Positions 8,896 through 17,802 of a DNA stretch of 64,000 nucleotides are shown in pieces. This stretch comes from Ruania rhizosphaerae. GTDB taxonomy: Bacteria; Actinomycetota; Actinomycetes; Actinomycetales; Beutenbergiaceae. Location: contig NZ_VSMB01000002.1 in assembly GCF_009805705.1 (NCBI RefSeq), positions 124,001 to 188,000 on the forward strand, written 5' to 3'. Below the pieces are notes generated by a model. The model worked only from the letters and a program-made list of their open reading frames with translations. It was not told the DNA's origin and searched no databases. Both the position numbers and the translations under genes were made by a program. Each line of letters starts with the position of its first letter. Position 1 is the stretch's first letter.

Positions 8896-9767
8896 CCGCC
8901 ACGCTCACGCGGCCCGGGACCGAGACCAACGGGGCACCCGCTACAGCGCGCCGCAGACGCCGCAACCGCATCAGGCCGGGAACGATCCTGGTGGCCTCGC
9001 TGCTCGCGTTCGGCACCATCGTGCCGTTCCTCGCTGTCTTCATCCTCGCCCTGAGTCCCGAGGGCGCCCGCACGATCCCCTTCCAGCTGCCGGACGAGTG
9101 GACGTTCGACAACCTGATCGCCGTCCTGACCGCACGCAACTTCCTGCGTTGGACGCTCAACACCACGATCTACTCGATCGTGTCGGTGGTGCTGGTGCTG
9201 ATCACGGCAGCCATGGCCGGATACGCCTTCGCGAAGAAGCGCTTCCCGGGCCGGGAGATCATGTTCTGGTCGTTCCTGGCGACCCTCATGGTGCCCACCC
9301 AGGCCACCATCATCCCGCTGTTCGTGCTGGTCGCCAGGCTGGAGGGCATCGACACGTTCTGGGGGCTGATCGTTCCGACCCTGGCGAACTCCCAGGCGGT
9401 GTTCCTGATGCGGCAGTTCATCATGGGTCTGCCCGACGAGCTCTTCGAAGCCGCCAAGATCGACGGTGCCCGGGAGTGGAGCATCTTCTGGCGGATCGTG
9501 CTCCCGCTGACAACGCCGATCCTGGCCACGCTCGGGATCTTCGTCTTCCTCTGGCACTGGAACGACTTCCTGTGGCCACTGATCATCGCCCAGACCGACG
9601 AGATGCGGACGCTGACCGTGGGTCTGGCCAGCCTCAACCAGGAGGCGGTCTCCCAGGCCCGGCTGATGGCGGCTGCGGCAATCACCGTGATCCCCTGCCT
9701 GGTGGTGTTCGCGGTGCTGCAGCGCTACATCGTCAACAGCGTGGCAGCGAGCGGGATCAAGGGGTGA
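8892..9767 (+). CDS. Sugar ABC transporter permease (MalG/UgpE type)
   Basis: A 291-residue partner permease. An N-terminal Arg-rich cytoplasmic stretch (RRRRNRIRPG, residues 21-30) precedes the first helix. The EAA loop EAAKIDGAREWSIFWRIVLP lies at 186-205, and the C-terminus VAASGIKG is typical of the MalG family. The ATG at 8892 sits in an ATGA overlap with the upstream permease. A longer in-frame reading upstream exists but would overlap the first permease by hundreds of bases and is not credible. It heterodimerises with the product of 7972. Confidence 0.93.
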   Translation: MTATLTRPGTETNGAPATARRRRRNRIRPGTILVASLLAFGTIVPFLAVFILALSPEGARTIPFQLPDEWTFDNLIAVLTARNFLRWTLNTTIYSIVSVVLVLITAAMAGYAFAKKRFPGREIMFWSFLATLMVPTQATIIPLFVLVARLEGIDTFWGLIVPTLANSQAVFLMRQFIMGLPDELFEAAKIDGAREWSIFWRIVLPLTTPILATLGIFVFLWHWNDFLWPLIIAQTDEMRTLTVGLASLNQEAVSQARLMAAAAITVIPCLVVFAVLQRYIVNSVAASGIKG

Positions 9768-9813
9768 CGAGGCCCGGTATCGAGGCGAAGCCGGACGCGA
9801 CCACGGGGCCGCG

Positions 9814-10485
9814 GTGACGGCGGAGAGTATCGAGACGCTCTATCGCAACCCGCTCGCATGCGAGTCGGACGTCGCCGGCTTCCGCGCCGAAGGGCCGGTC
9901 ACGCTCAGCTTCCCGCAGGGCCGGATGCGGGTGGAGAGCACCGTGCTCAGCGAGGACTCCACCCAGGGCAACTTCGTGCTGTGGTGCCCGGAGGAGTTCG
10001 GGCCGGACGTGGAGTACTCCTGGGACTTCTGGCCGATCCGGGAGCCCGGGCTGTGCATCGTGTTCTTCGCCGCACGAGGGCGAGGAGATGTCGATCTGTT
10101 CGACGCCTCGCTCACCCCGCGTGATGGCGATTATCCGCAGTACCACTCCGGAGACATCGACGCCTATCACCTCTCCTATTTCCGACGGCGGATCGACCCT
10201 CGTCTGCACACGTGCAACCTGCGGAAGAGTCACGGCTTTCATCTGGTCGCCACGGCGCCCGATCCGATCCCGCCCGTGGCCACGGCTGTGGCGCCGTACC
10301 GCATCCGGATACGGCACGCCGGAGCTCGGGTCTCGATGTTCGTGGACGATCTGCTGGTGCTCGACTGGTACGACGACGGATCGACCGGCGGGCCCGCTCT
10401 GGGGAGGGGGCGGTTCGGCTTCCGACAGATGTCCCCGATGATCGCCGAGTACGCGAACTTCGAGGCGCGAAGCCTGACCGCGTAG
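9814..10485 (+). CDS. DUF1961 family protein (YesU-like)
   Basis: A 223-residue protein matching the DUF1961 family, whose best-known member is YesU of the Bacillus rhamnogalacturonan (yes) locus. The recognisable core is FFAARGRGDVDLFD, then YHSGDIDAYHLSYFRR, and a late GRGRFGFRQM segment. The fold is a concanavalin-like beta sandwich, and a role in carbohydrate binding or cleavage has been suggested but not, to my knowledge, settled. There is no signal peptide, so it acts in the cytoplasm. It begins with GTG 46 bp after the permease and ends the operon. Its presence ties the operon to uronate-rich polysaccharide use. Confidence 0.8.
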   Translation: MTAESIETLYRNPLACESDVAGFRAEGPVTLSFPQGRMRVESTVLSEDSTQGNFVLWCPEEFGPDVEYSWDFWPIREPGLCIVFFAARGRGDVDLFDASLTPRDGDYPQYHSGDIDAYHLSYFRRRIDPRLHTCNLRKSHGFHLVATAPDPIPPVATAVAPYRIRIRHAGARVSMFVDDLLVLDWYDDGSTGGPALGRGRFGFRQMSPMIAEYANFEARSLTA

Positions 10486-10489
10486 TCGG

Positions 10490-10633
10490 CGGATGGTTCC
10501 TTCCGCGCAGGACGGCTTCGATGGTGTCCGCGGTCAGGATCCGGTCGGTCCAGGTCTCGAGCTGATCGATCGACGCCCCTTGGATGCGGGCCGCCTGCTC
10601 CGTGGTGAGCGGGCCGTGGCTCGTGGCCGACAA
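10490..10633 (-). pseudogene. Possible C-terminal remnant of an Rpn-family nuclease
   Basis: In the gap between the convergent DUF1961 and sulfatase genes the minus strand reads a short stretch with TTEQAARIQGASIDQLETW then DRILTADTIEAVLRG. This pattern (EQ..RI...D..QLE.W..R.LTA.T....L) is familiar from the C-terminal tail of Rpn/PD-(D/E)XK recombination-promoting nuclease or putative transposase proteins. Nothing resembling the catalytic part is present upstream, where the sulfatase gene ends. It is best read as a mobile-element relic of about 48 codons. The match is from memory of the family pattern and is only moderately secure. Confidence 0.4.
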
Positions 10634-10668
10634 GGCTGGGAGAAGACCACTGGCTCCCAGTCGCCGAG

Positions 10669-12162
10669 TCAGACCCCGTGCCGGGCGAGGCGCTGGGCGT
10701 AGTGGGGTGAGACCAGTGGCGGGCCGTCCCCGCGCGGGATCATTCGTCCGTTCTCGGTCCAGCCGCAGTCGCGTGCGGCGACGATCTCGACGAGCCGGCT
10801 GCGCCAGTGCTCGAGACTGTCGGCATAGGCCGGGTCTGCAGCCAGATCCCTCTCCTCGTGCGGGTCAGCGACCAGGTCGAACAGCCGCTCGGCGCCGTCC
10901 TGGGCGAACCAGATGTACTTCTGCTTGCCGTCGGTGAGGTACTGCATCTCCTGGCTGGGGTCGTAACACGTGGAGTGCTCGCCGTGGACCGCCTCCCGCC
11001 ACGGGGCACCAGGATCAGCAAGCACGGGCAGCACGCTACGGCCATCGACACTCTCCGGGATCTCGATCCCGCACGCGTCGAGGATGGTCGGCATGACGTC
11101 CTGGAGGCAGACGGGAGCCTCACTCCGGGTGCCGGGATCGATGCCATACCGCTCCCGGATCGCCTGCGGCAGCACAACGAACAACGGGATGTGGGCCGAT
11201 CCCTCATAGCCGTAGGTCTTGCGCCACAGGTGGTGATCGCCCTGCATATCGCCGTGGTCGGAGGTGAACACGATGATCGTGTTCTCCAGCAGTCCCTGCC
11301 GGGCGAGATTGAAGCGGATCCGCCCGATCTGCTGGTCGATGTGGGTAATCGTCGCGTAGTACCCGGCGCGGGTGCGGCGCACCTGCTCGACGCTGCGCAC
11401 ACCCCGCCATGCGTCCGGTGCCCAGCTGGTGACGGCATGGGGTGCTGCCCAGTCCCCGATCCAGGGCTCGGGCAGGTCAGCATCCAGGTACTGGTTCAGC
11501 AGCGGCTCCGGCGGGTCGTACGGTGAATGCGGCCGGGCAAAAGACGTCATCAGGAAGAACGGCTTCGTCGGGTCCCGCCGCCGCAGGAAATCGATCGATT
11601 CGGTCGCCGTCCAGTACGTCGGATGCTGACGCTCGGCCAGGTGCCACGCCCGGCTGTGCAACGAGTTCCAGCCGACGCCGTGAGAGTCCGCACTGGCGTC
11701 AGGCACCTCGCGCTGCAGCCACCGGTCGTAGTCCGAGAGGGTGTCCGGGTGCTCGCGCCGCCCGCACTCGTCCAGCACGGTGTGGTGGAAGCCGATGAGG
11801 TCGCGCTGCGGGTGCACGTGCAGCTTCCCCACCGCCTGCGTGTGATATCCGGCCCGTGCCAACGACTCGGGCAACGTGTTCTCGAGGCACTGCGCGGGCC
11901 CCTGCCCCTCCCCCATGCCGAGGATCCCCGTGTGCCAGGGGTCCTGTCCGGTCATCAGGCTTGCTCGTGCCGGGATACACGAGGGTGTCGCACTGTAGGC
12001 ATGCTCGAACCAGCTCCCTTCGGAGGCGAGCTGGTCGAGATTGGGGGTCTCGATGACGGTGTTGCCGGCGTAGCCCATCGAGTCCCACCGCTGCTGGTCG
12101 GTCATCACGAACCAGACGTTGGGACGTTCGGTCACGGCGTTCCGTCCTGGTGCGTCGCTCAC
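10669..12162 (-). CDS. Formylglycine-dependent sulfatase
   Basis: A 497-residue type I sulfatase. Cys62 in CIPARASLMTG (62-72) is the residue converted to formylglycine in the CxPxR...TG signature. Metal ligands are seen in MTDQQ near residues 20-24 and in the later SDHGDMQGDH segment. It removes sulfate esters from sugars. No signal peptide is visible, so it probably acts on imported oligosaccharides in the cytoplasm. Its start overlaps the stop of the upstream sulfatase in an ATGA junction. It is the last gene of the operon regulator-sulfatase-sulfatase. Maturation needs a formylglycine-generating enzyme, which is not in the window. Confidence 0.92.
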   Translation of the reverse strand: MSDAPGRNAVTERPNVWFVMTDQQRWDSMGYAGNTVIETPNLDQLASEGSWFEHAYSATPSCIPARASLMTGQDPWHTGILGMGEGQGPAQCLENTLPESLARAGYHTQAVGKLHVHPQRDLIGFHHTVLDECGRREHPDTLSDYDRWLQREVPDASADSHGVGWNSLHSRAWHLAERQHPTYWTATESIDFLRRRDPTKPFFLMTSFARPHSPYDPPEPLLNQYLDADLPEPWIGDWAAPHAVTSWAPDAWRGVRSVEQVRRTRAGYYATITHIDQQIGRIRFNLARQGLLENTIIVFTSDHGDMQGDHHLWRKTYGYEGSAHIPLFVVLPQAIRERYGIDPGTRSEAPVCLQDVMPTILDACGIEIPESVDGRSVLPVLADPGAPWREAVHGEHSTCYDPSQEMQYLTDGKQKYIWFAQDGAERLFDLVADPHEERDLAADPAYADSLEHWRSRLVEIVAARDCGWTENGRMIPRGDGPPLVSPHYAQRLARHGV

Positions 12163-14018
12163 GGCTGCGTGGCTATCGCGGCCAGGTCGTCGGCGATCGC
12201 GGTCAGGGCTGCTGCTGGGAGAACGCCGGAGGCTGCCAGGTCGATCAGCGTCGTGACCGGTGAGACCGTCAGCAGCTCGGTCTGTGCCAGGTCGGGTGCA
12301 TGTGCGGCGAGCGTGTCGCGCGTGCGTGGCTCGCCCAGGAGCTCCCCCACCGGTCGATCCAGGTCGGTCCGGGCCGGATGCCCGTTCAGATCGGGCAGTG
12401 GTTGCGCAGTGGCAGCGGCGCGTTCGGCGTCGCGGCCGGCCATGAGGTGCTCGACTCCCACGGGCCCTTCGACGGGCAACCCCAACCGGGTGAACTGGCT
12501 GGCCGGCGCATCGTTCTCGCGCATCAGCCGCACCAGCAGATCCAGCATCCGCAGCTCCACCTCATCATCGAGGAGCGGCTCACGCTGCTGCGGATCGCGC
12601 TCCACGTCGAAGAGCAACGTCCCATGCGGCCACGGGTTCATCCACCGGTTCGGCGTCTCCATGCGCATCGTCCGCAGCCCCTGGGTGAACGAGAACGGCT
12701 CCGCGGGTTCCCAGGCGGCCAGCTCACTGACGGGGAATCGTTCACGCATGTGCGTGGGCATCAGGGTGTACTGCTCCAGCGGGGCGTTCGACGGCGTCGC
12801 TGCCGAGCGCATGTACACGAACCTGCCATCGGTGACGTTCACGTGACCGCCGTGGATGCCGAACAGGCCACCCTCGCGTTCGGCGAGGGTGCCGGCACCC
12901 GCGTCAGCGGCTGGGACGGCACCGCCATCCGCACCAGCCGCGCCCACTGCACCCGTCTCGCCCACCGCACTGGTCAGTCCCAGATCCTTCCCCTGCATGC
13001 TCTCAGGCGGAGTCAGCCCGAAGTAGCGCAGCAACGTGGGGGCGATGTCGATGGTCTGAGCCACCGCCGTCGGGTGCTGCGACCCCTCAGGCGAGCGCGG
13101 GTCCCACAAGAAGAACGGGAGGTGGACGAGTTCCTCGAACCAGGGCATCACGGTCTTGGCCCACCAGCCGTGCTCACCGAGCAGGAACCCGTGGTCGGTG
13201 TTGACGATGAGCATCGTGTCCTCCCAGAGGTCATACTCATCCATCGCGTCGAGGACCCGGCCCAGCGAGCGGTCGCACATCGAGACCAGCGCGGCATACT
13301 CGCGGCGGACGTGCTCGAGCTGGTCCGGAGACTCGGTGACCTTGCGGTAGTCCGGCCAGTCGGTCCCCTCCTCCGACGGCGCCGAGCCGTCACGGTCCGC
13401 TGAGTACAGGTCCTTGTATGGCCGGTGGGTGAAGAAGGGTTCGTGCGGATCGAAGAGCTCCAGCTGCAGCAGCCACTCGTCCGCCGCGTGATTGGTCTCG
13501 AGGAACTCCAGCCCCGCATCGACCGTCCTGGTCTGCACGTGCTCGGCCTCGGTGGGCATGTAGGTGCGGTTGATCCGGTCCTGCACCCTGGCCCTGTCAT
13601 GCCCGCCAGCGCCGCGCGGTCCGGACTGCACGACTGCCTTCCACGGGTCACCCTCCTGGCCCCGATGGAAGTCCCAGGTGGTGTAGCGCGTGTGATAGGT
13701 CGCTCCGCCGTCCTCCCAGTAGTGGGGGTGATCGGAGACGAGGTGGCTGTGCACGCCCGCGTCCCGGAGGATCTGCGGCATCGACTCGTCGAACGGTTCC
13801 AGCGGCCCCCAGCTGCGATGCAGGAAGTTGTACCGGCCGGTGTGCAGCTCACGCCGTGCGGGGATACAGGGCAGCGATCCCGCGTAGAACTTCTCGAACC
13901 GGGTAGCACGCCGGGCCAGCCGCGCGAAGTTCGGAGCCTGCACCCACGTCTGTGGATCGTAGGGCGGCAGCATATGCCGGTTCAGGCTGTCGAACATCAG
14001 CATGATGGCGCGCTTCAT
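12159..14018 (-). CDS. Formylglycine-dependent sulfatase
   Basis: A 619-residue type I sulfatase, longer than its neighbour. The formylglycine motif is CIPARRELHTG at residues 51-61 (Cys51). Asp10 in LMFDSLNRHM and the later NTDHGFLLGEHG supply metal ligands. The ATG at 14018 has GGAG eight bases upstream and starts MKRAIMLMFDSL, the usual first strand; a start 12 codons further upstream lacks support. It has no signal peptide. An insertion of about 40 Ala/Gly-rich residues lies mid-protein (around minus-strand 12990-12880). The different length and sequence from the 10669 enzyme suggest that the two remove sulfates from different positions of one glycan. Confidence 0.92.
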   Translation of the reverse strand: MKRAIMLMFDSLNRHMLPPYDPQTWVQAPNFARLARRATRFEKFYAGSLPCIPARRELHTGRYNFLHRSWGPLEPFDESMPQILRDAGVHSHLVSDHPHYWEDGGATYHTRYTTWDFHRGQEGDPWKAVVQSGPRGAGGHDRARVQDRINRTYMPTEAEHVQTRTVDAGLEFLETNHAADEWLLQLELFDPHEPFFTHRPYKDLYSADRDGSAPSEEGTDWPDYRKVTESPDQLEHVRREYAALVSMCDRSLGRVLDAMDEYDLWEDTMLIVNTDHGFLLGEHGWWAKTVMPWFEELVHLPFFLWDPRSPEGSQHPTAVAQTIDIAPTLLRYFGLTPPESMQGKDLGLTSAVGETGAVGAAGADGGAVPAADAGAGTLAEREGGLFGIHGGHVNVTDGRFVYMRSAATPSNAPLEQYTLMPTHMRERFPVSELAAWEPAEPFSFTQGLRTMRMETPNRWMNPWPHGTLLFDVERDPQQREPLLDDEVELRMLDLLVRLMRENDAPASQFTRLGLPVEGPVGVEHLMAGRDAERAAATAQPLPDLNGHPARTDLDRPVGELLGEPRTRDTLAAHAPDLAQTELLTVSPVTTLIDLAASGVLPAAALTAIADDLAAIATQP

Positions 14019-14081
14019 CGCATCTCCGCTCGTCGTCGATTCACCGGGTTGCACCCCGGACTCTTGTTCTCCGCCCCTGGC

Positions 14082-15314
14082 CTACAGATGCAGCAGGTAC
14101 TGCGTGAGTGGCCTGCCGCTCGACTCTCGTGCCTCGTTTCCCACCCGTTCGGCATACCCACCGCGCTCCAGCCGCTGCAACATCCGCCGCGCGGTCCGCA
14201 GCTGGACGTCGAGCGCCTCGGCCACCACCCGGGAGGTCAGCGGCTCGTCCGGATGGAGGTGAGCCAGATCGCGCAGACGCGTCAAGGTCTGCAGTGCCAC
14301 ACCCACCCGGGTCGCGATGGTGCCCAGCGCCGGGGCCTCCTGCTCCCCGGGCACCTCACTGTTCTTGCCACCGGCACCGAGGGCGAGGTCCACATCGTTG
14401 CGGAACGAGACCACCGCCGTCGGTCCCGGATGCGTTCGGGCGCGGTTGAGCGCCCGGCGCGCCAGCTGTTCGGCCTCCAGCGCCGTGCGTCCCACTCCGA
14501 ACCCGGCGTTGGCACTGATGCCGGCCTCCGATAGCCGCCGAAGCAGCGGCGGCTGGGAAAACTGGTAGGAGGCGATCGCCAGGGCGCCCCGTGTGGTGAC
14601 CAGGAGCATCTCCCCCGTCTCAGCCAGGGCCACCGTGCCCGCGAGCGCCGTGGCCTGCGCCTTGAGAAACGGGGCCGCTCGGGTCATGTCGTCAGCGGCC
14701 AGCAGGCCCACCGCCACCTGCGAGTCCTCACTGACCTGGCTGTTGATCGTCAGCGTCAACCGGCTGATCGCCGTCCGGATCGCGTTCTCCGACGGCACCA
14801 GCCGAATGATGGAGATCTCCTCACGGAGTGCCTCGTAGACGCTGGAGACACAGGTGATGGCCGTCCAGGAGTCATCCGGGTTGGAGCGGTGGAAATCGAC
14901 CAGCTGCGAGACCCGCTGGTCCACCCGGTGCGGGAGCGATCGCGGCCGGTCCGGAGGTAGGTCCACCGCATCCGCGATCTCTCGCAGCTCTGGAATGCCC
15001 ACCGTATCGATGGAGGTACGGGCGATGTCGCGCCCTTCCCGAGCCAGGCGCACCCACGACCGCAGCACCGTCTCCCGGGTGTAGTCGACGAACGCGGCCG
15101 GCCGGCTCGTGGATCCCTTGGCGAGTGTGTAGGGAACAATGCCGGTGAACAGCCAGGCATCGACCGACGAGGCGTTCTGCCGCACGATATCGGACGTCTC
15201 GGACTCGTGGGAGTACGGGAGCGTGACGGCCTCGAGTCCGGCCATCTCACTGACCGACTCGGCCACGCCTGGTGCGAGATCGACCGGGCCGACGACGCCC
15301 ACGACCGGTGTCAT
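14082..15314 (-). CDS. Regulator with degenerate GGDEF-like domain and C-terminal winged helix
   Basis: A 410-residue soluble protein. The N-terminus (1-110) starts VVGVVGPVDLAPGVAESV and contains AWLFTGIVPYTLA, resembling the first domain of a little-studied regulator family also seen in Firmicutes. The middle (about 195-310) looks like a GGDEF/nucleotide-cyclase fold without a GGDEF motif (GLLAADDM..., NAGFGVGRTALEAEQLARRA). The last 60 residues form a winged helix (LTSRVVAEALDVQLRTARRMLQ). The ATG has GGGGGA eight bases upstream. Two sulfatase genes follow on the same strand after 63 bp, so it is their likely local regulator. Whether it binds the palindromes at 4446 and 17803 is unknown. 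Confidence 0.65.
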   Translation of the reverse strand: MTPVVGVVGPVDLAPGVAESVSEMAGLEAVTLPYSHESETSDIVRQNASSVDAWLFTGIVPYTLAKGSTSRPAAFVDYTRETVLRSWVRLAREGRDIARTSIDTVGIPELREIADAVDLPPDRPRSLPHRVDQRVSQLVDFHRSNPDDSWTAITCVSSVYEALREEISIIRLVPSENAIRTAISRLTLTINSQVSEDSQVAVGLLAADDMTRAAPFLKAQATALAGTVALAETGEMLLVTTRGALAIASYQFSQPPLLRRLSEAGISANAGFGVGRTALEAEQLARRALNRARTHPGPTAVVSFRNDVDLALGAGGKNSEVPGEQEAPALGTIATRVGVALQTLTRLRDLAHLHPDEPLTSRVVAEALDVQLRTARRMLQRLERGGYAERVGNEARESSGRPLTQYLLHL

Positions 15315-15407
15315 GTGTCCCCCGTTCTGCGACTGGTGCAGGTGCCGTTCATCGTGCCATACCCGCCACCGTCGCCCCCGTTACCTCGCCGACTGCGGGC
15401 CCGGACA

Positions 15408-15454
15408 GCGGTGCCCGGCAGGGCGACGAGTTCCGTCGCCCTGCCGGGCACCGC
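15408..15454 (-). terminator. Terminator of the beta-propeller gene
   Basis: A perfect 21-bp stem, arms at 15408-15428 and 15434-15454 with the 5-nt loop AGTTC. It begins 11 bp past the stop of the minus-strand propeller gene and separates it from the regulator operon. No long U-tract follows, as is common in high-GC actinobacteria. Confidence 0.9.
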
Positions 15455-15465
15455 GAGCACAATCC

Positions 15466-17742
15466 TCACCAGAACGAGTGGTACCCCACGTCGGAGGAGT
15501 TCCACGCGTCGTCGATGGCCCGGTACTCCAGCTCCGCACCGGGACCAACCACGATCGGAGCATCGCCCTCGTAGGACTGCCAGTCACCGTCATCGACCCG
15601 GTAGTCGATACGAGGCGCATCGTCCTGGTCGTCGGTGGCGGACAGCCAGACCGCCGCTCCACGCGCGTCGACCGTCACCTCGGGTGCCGTCACATCCTCG
15701 GGCAGGTCATAGCGGGCGAGGCGGGTGCCCTGACTGACCACATACAGGTCGCCGTAGCGATCCTGGGCCAGCTCGTGCACCTGCGTGACGCCGTCGCTGC
15801 GGCCGCTCTCGGCGCCGTAGAGGCTGGTGACCTCGCCGGTGACCTGGTCGAGGACGAACAGCCGGTCGGCCACCGATCCGAACAACCGCCCGTTGTCGAA
15901 GAGCAGCCGGTCGTTGTCACCGAACCGGTCGATCGGGGCGTCGGCATCGATCGTGACCGTGCGCAGCAACGACTGGGTCTGCAGATCGAACTCGAAGACC
16001 GTACGGCTGTCCGCCACGCCCCACAGGTGGCCGTCGTCATCGATGGCGAAGCCAGCGAGGGTTTCGGCCCCCGGGATCGGTGCAGCAGTCCACATCGTCT
16101 CCGTGCTCACCGGGTCCCAGGCGAACACGACCGCCTCATCGGTGACCGGGTCGATGCCGTAGCCGCCTTCGATGGAGGTGCCGCCGATGAGGATTCCCTC
16201 GTGCTGGACGAAGCCGACCGGGGTCTGGTCGGGCACCACGTCCCGGTACACGGTGTGCGTTCCGTCGTAGGGCTGCCACAGGGTGATCGCCCCGCCGTGC
16301 TCCCCGGGCTTTGGCACGGAAGCCACGGCCACGGTGTCCGGTACTGCTGTCAGCTCGATGAGGGACTGCGGGCGGCTCACTCCGTTGCCGAGCTCCAGCG
16401 GCGGGGTGTCGGGGTTGCTGCCGTAGTTCCAGGGCTGCTCCGGGTCGTACAGGTAGACCGAGCCCTGCGGGTAGCGGCCGAAGATGACGTTGCCATCGAA
16501 CGTGCCCCAACCCTCGACCTGGCTGGTGCCGTTCAGCAATGCGATGCCCTCACCGTCGGGGTCGTACTTGCCCGATCCGGGCGGGCTGAGGAAGGCTCCG
16601 GCGTAGATGTTGCCGAGGGGCCCGGCACCGAGGCTGATCAGCGGCGCCCCGGCTCCTTCGACCTCGGGGACGAGGTAGAAGCTTCCGCCGGTCTCCAGGT
16701 TCCAGCCGTACGTGCGGCCCTGGTTCCAGTAGGTCAGGGTCAGGTAAGGCCCGGATCCGTCGACCTCCATCCAGCCCCAGGATTCCGGTGTGGCGTTCGG
16801 CGCCTTGCCAGTACCCGTGATCTCCCCAGTCGTGAGGTCGTAGCGCTTCACCTCGCGCCCTTGGCGGAGGTAGACGGCGTTCGGATCGGTCGGCGAGACC
16901 GGTGAGACGCGGGCGTTGGCATCAGCGATCTCATCGACCCACTCACCGGTGACCAGGTTGCGCACGTACATGCTGGTGGTGCTGACGAACATCAGATCGC
17001 CGCGCACGTCGAGTGCGGTCAGATTCGTGCCGTCGTGTCCGGCCGGCATGGCGATCTCGGTGAACGTGCCGGTCGTGCGGTCGAACTCGGCAAGCTTGGC
17101 GTTGGCGTTCGTGCCGACGTAGATGGTGTCACCGACCGGGGCGATCGAGTTGATGTACTGCTCACCCGCGATCGCCTGACCGTGGTTGGTGAGAGTCCCC
17201 GAATCTGGATCCACCGAGTACAGGGCACCCGTCGGGTACCCGCCGATCCACGGCACGCCGTCCTCGTCGACCGCCAGCCCCCACGCCCGGACCCCGGTGG
17301 GAAGTGCGGCCACGTGCTCGACATCGTCGGCGCCCGGCACGTAGCGGTAGACGTGGCCGACGTCGGAAGTGCCGAAGTACACGGTGCCGTCCACGGGCGA
17401 GACGTCCAGGGCACGCTGGCTGCTCGCACCGTAGGGCAGGCGGGTGCGCATCACGGTTTCTTCCGTACGCAGATCGACGACGGCGAACTCCGCCGTGACG
17501 TTCTGGTTTCCGGAGACGACGTAGTAGCCGTAAGGGACGCCGTCGGGACCCATATCGGTGGCTGAGGCGAGCACCTGGGTCTTGCGGACGGCCTCCCCGA
17601 GGTCAGTGACCGGATCGCTGGCCGCGACCTCGGTGCTCACCGCAGGCGGTGGCCCGGAGTTCGCCGTTGCCGGCGCGGCAGCCCCGATCAGCATGGCGGC
17701 CGAGGCCACCAACGCGATCGTGGTGGATGGGCGGATTCTCAT
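15466..17742 (-). CDS. Large secreted beta-propeller protein of the glycan island
   Basis: A 758-residue exported protein. The signal peptide spans about residues 1-30 (basic start, LVASAAMLIGAAAPATANS). The body is a long series of four-strand repeats of the type VYFGTSDVGHVYRYVPG and WIGGYPTGALYSVDPDSG, typical of beta-propellers. The last 75 residues form an Ig/OmpL47-like module (YRVDDGDWQSYEG). The ATG at 17742 has AAGGAG eight bases upstream. The promoter carries the island palindrome (17803-17814), so it is probably co-regulated with the uptake operon. A polysaccharide lyase (several families are propellers) or a glycan-binding protein is possible; I cannot place catalytic residues. 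Confidence 0.75.
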   Translation of the reverse strand: MRIRPSTTIALVASAAMLIGAAAPATANSGPPPAVSTEVAASDPVTDLGEAVRKTQVLASATDMGPDGVPYGYYVVSGNQNVTAEFAVVDLRTEETVMRTRLPYGASSQRALDVSPVDGTVYFGTSDVGHVYRYVPGADDVEHVAALPTGVRAWGLAVDEDGVPWIGGYPTGALYSVDPDSGTLTNHGQAIAGEQYINSIAPVGDTIYVGTNANAKLAEFDRTTGTFTEIAMPAGHDGTNLTALDVRGDLMFVSTTSMYVRNLVTGEWVDEIADANARVSPVSPTDPNAVYLRQGREVKRYDLTTGEITGTGKAPNATPESWGWMEVDGSGPYLTLTYWNQGRTYGWNLETGGSFYLVPEVEGAGAPLISLGAGPLGNIYAGAFLSPPGSGKYDPDGEGIALLNGTSQVEGWGTFDGNVIFGRYPQGSVYLYDPEQPWNYGSNPDTPPLELGNGVSRPQSLIELTAVPDTVAVASVPKPGEHGGAITLWQPYDGTHTVYRDVVPDQTPVGFVQHEGILIGGTSIEGGYGIDPVTDEAVVFAWDPVSTETMWTAAPIPGAETLAGFAIDDDGHLWGVADSRTVFEFDLQTQSLLRTVTIDADAPIDRFGDNDRLLFDNGRLFGSVADRLFVLDQVTGEVTSLYGAESGRSDGVTQVHELAQDRYGDLYVVSQGTRLARYDLPEDVTAPEVTVDARGAAVWLSATDDQDDAPRIDYRVDDGDWQSYEGDAPIVVGPGAELEYRAIDDAWNSSDVGYHSFW

Positions 17743-17802
17743 ACTGCACTCCTTCGTCGTCATCGACTGCGGTGCGACTGCATCAAGCCGAGTCCTACTT
17801 AA

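Noticed and set aside
13615-13625. Further copies of the island operator (CGGTCCGGACT and similar at 13615, 14948, 21783, 23770)
   Set aside because: They lie inside coding sequence, keep only part of the palindrome and lack the A/T flanks of the two promoter copies.
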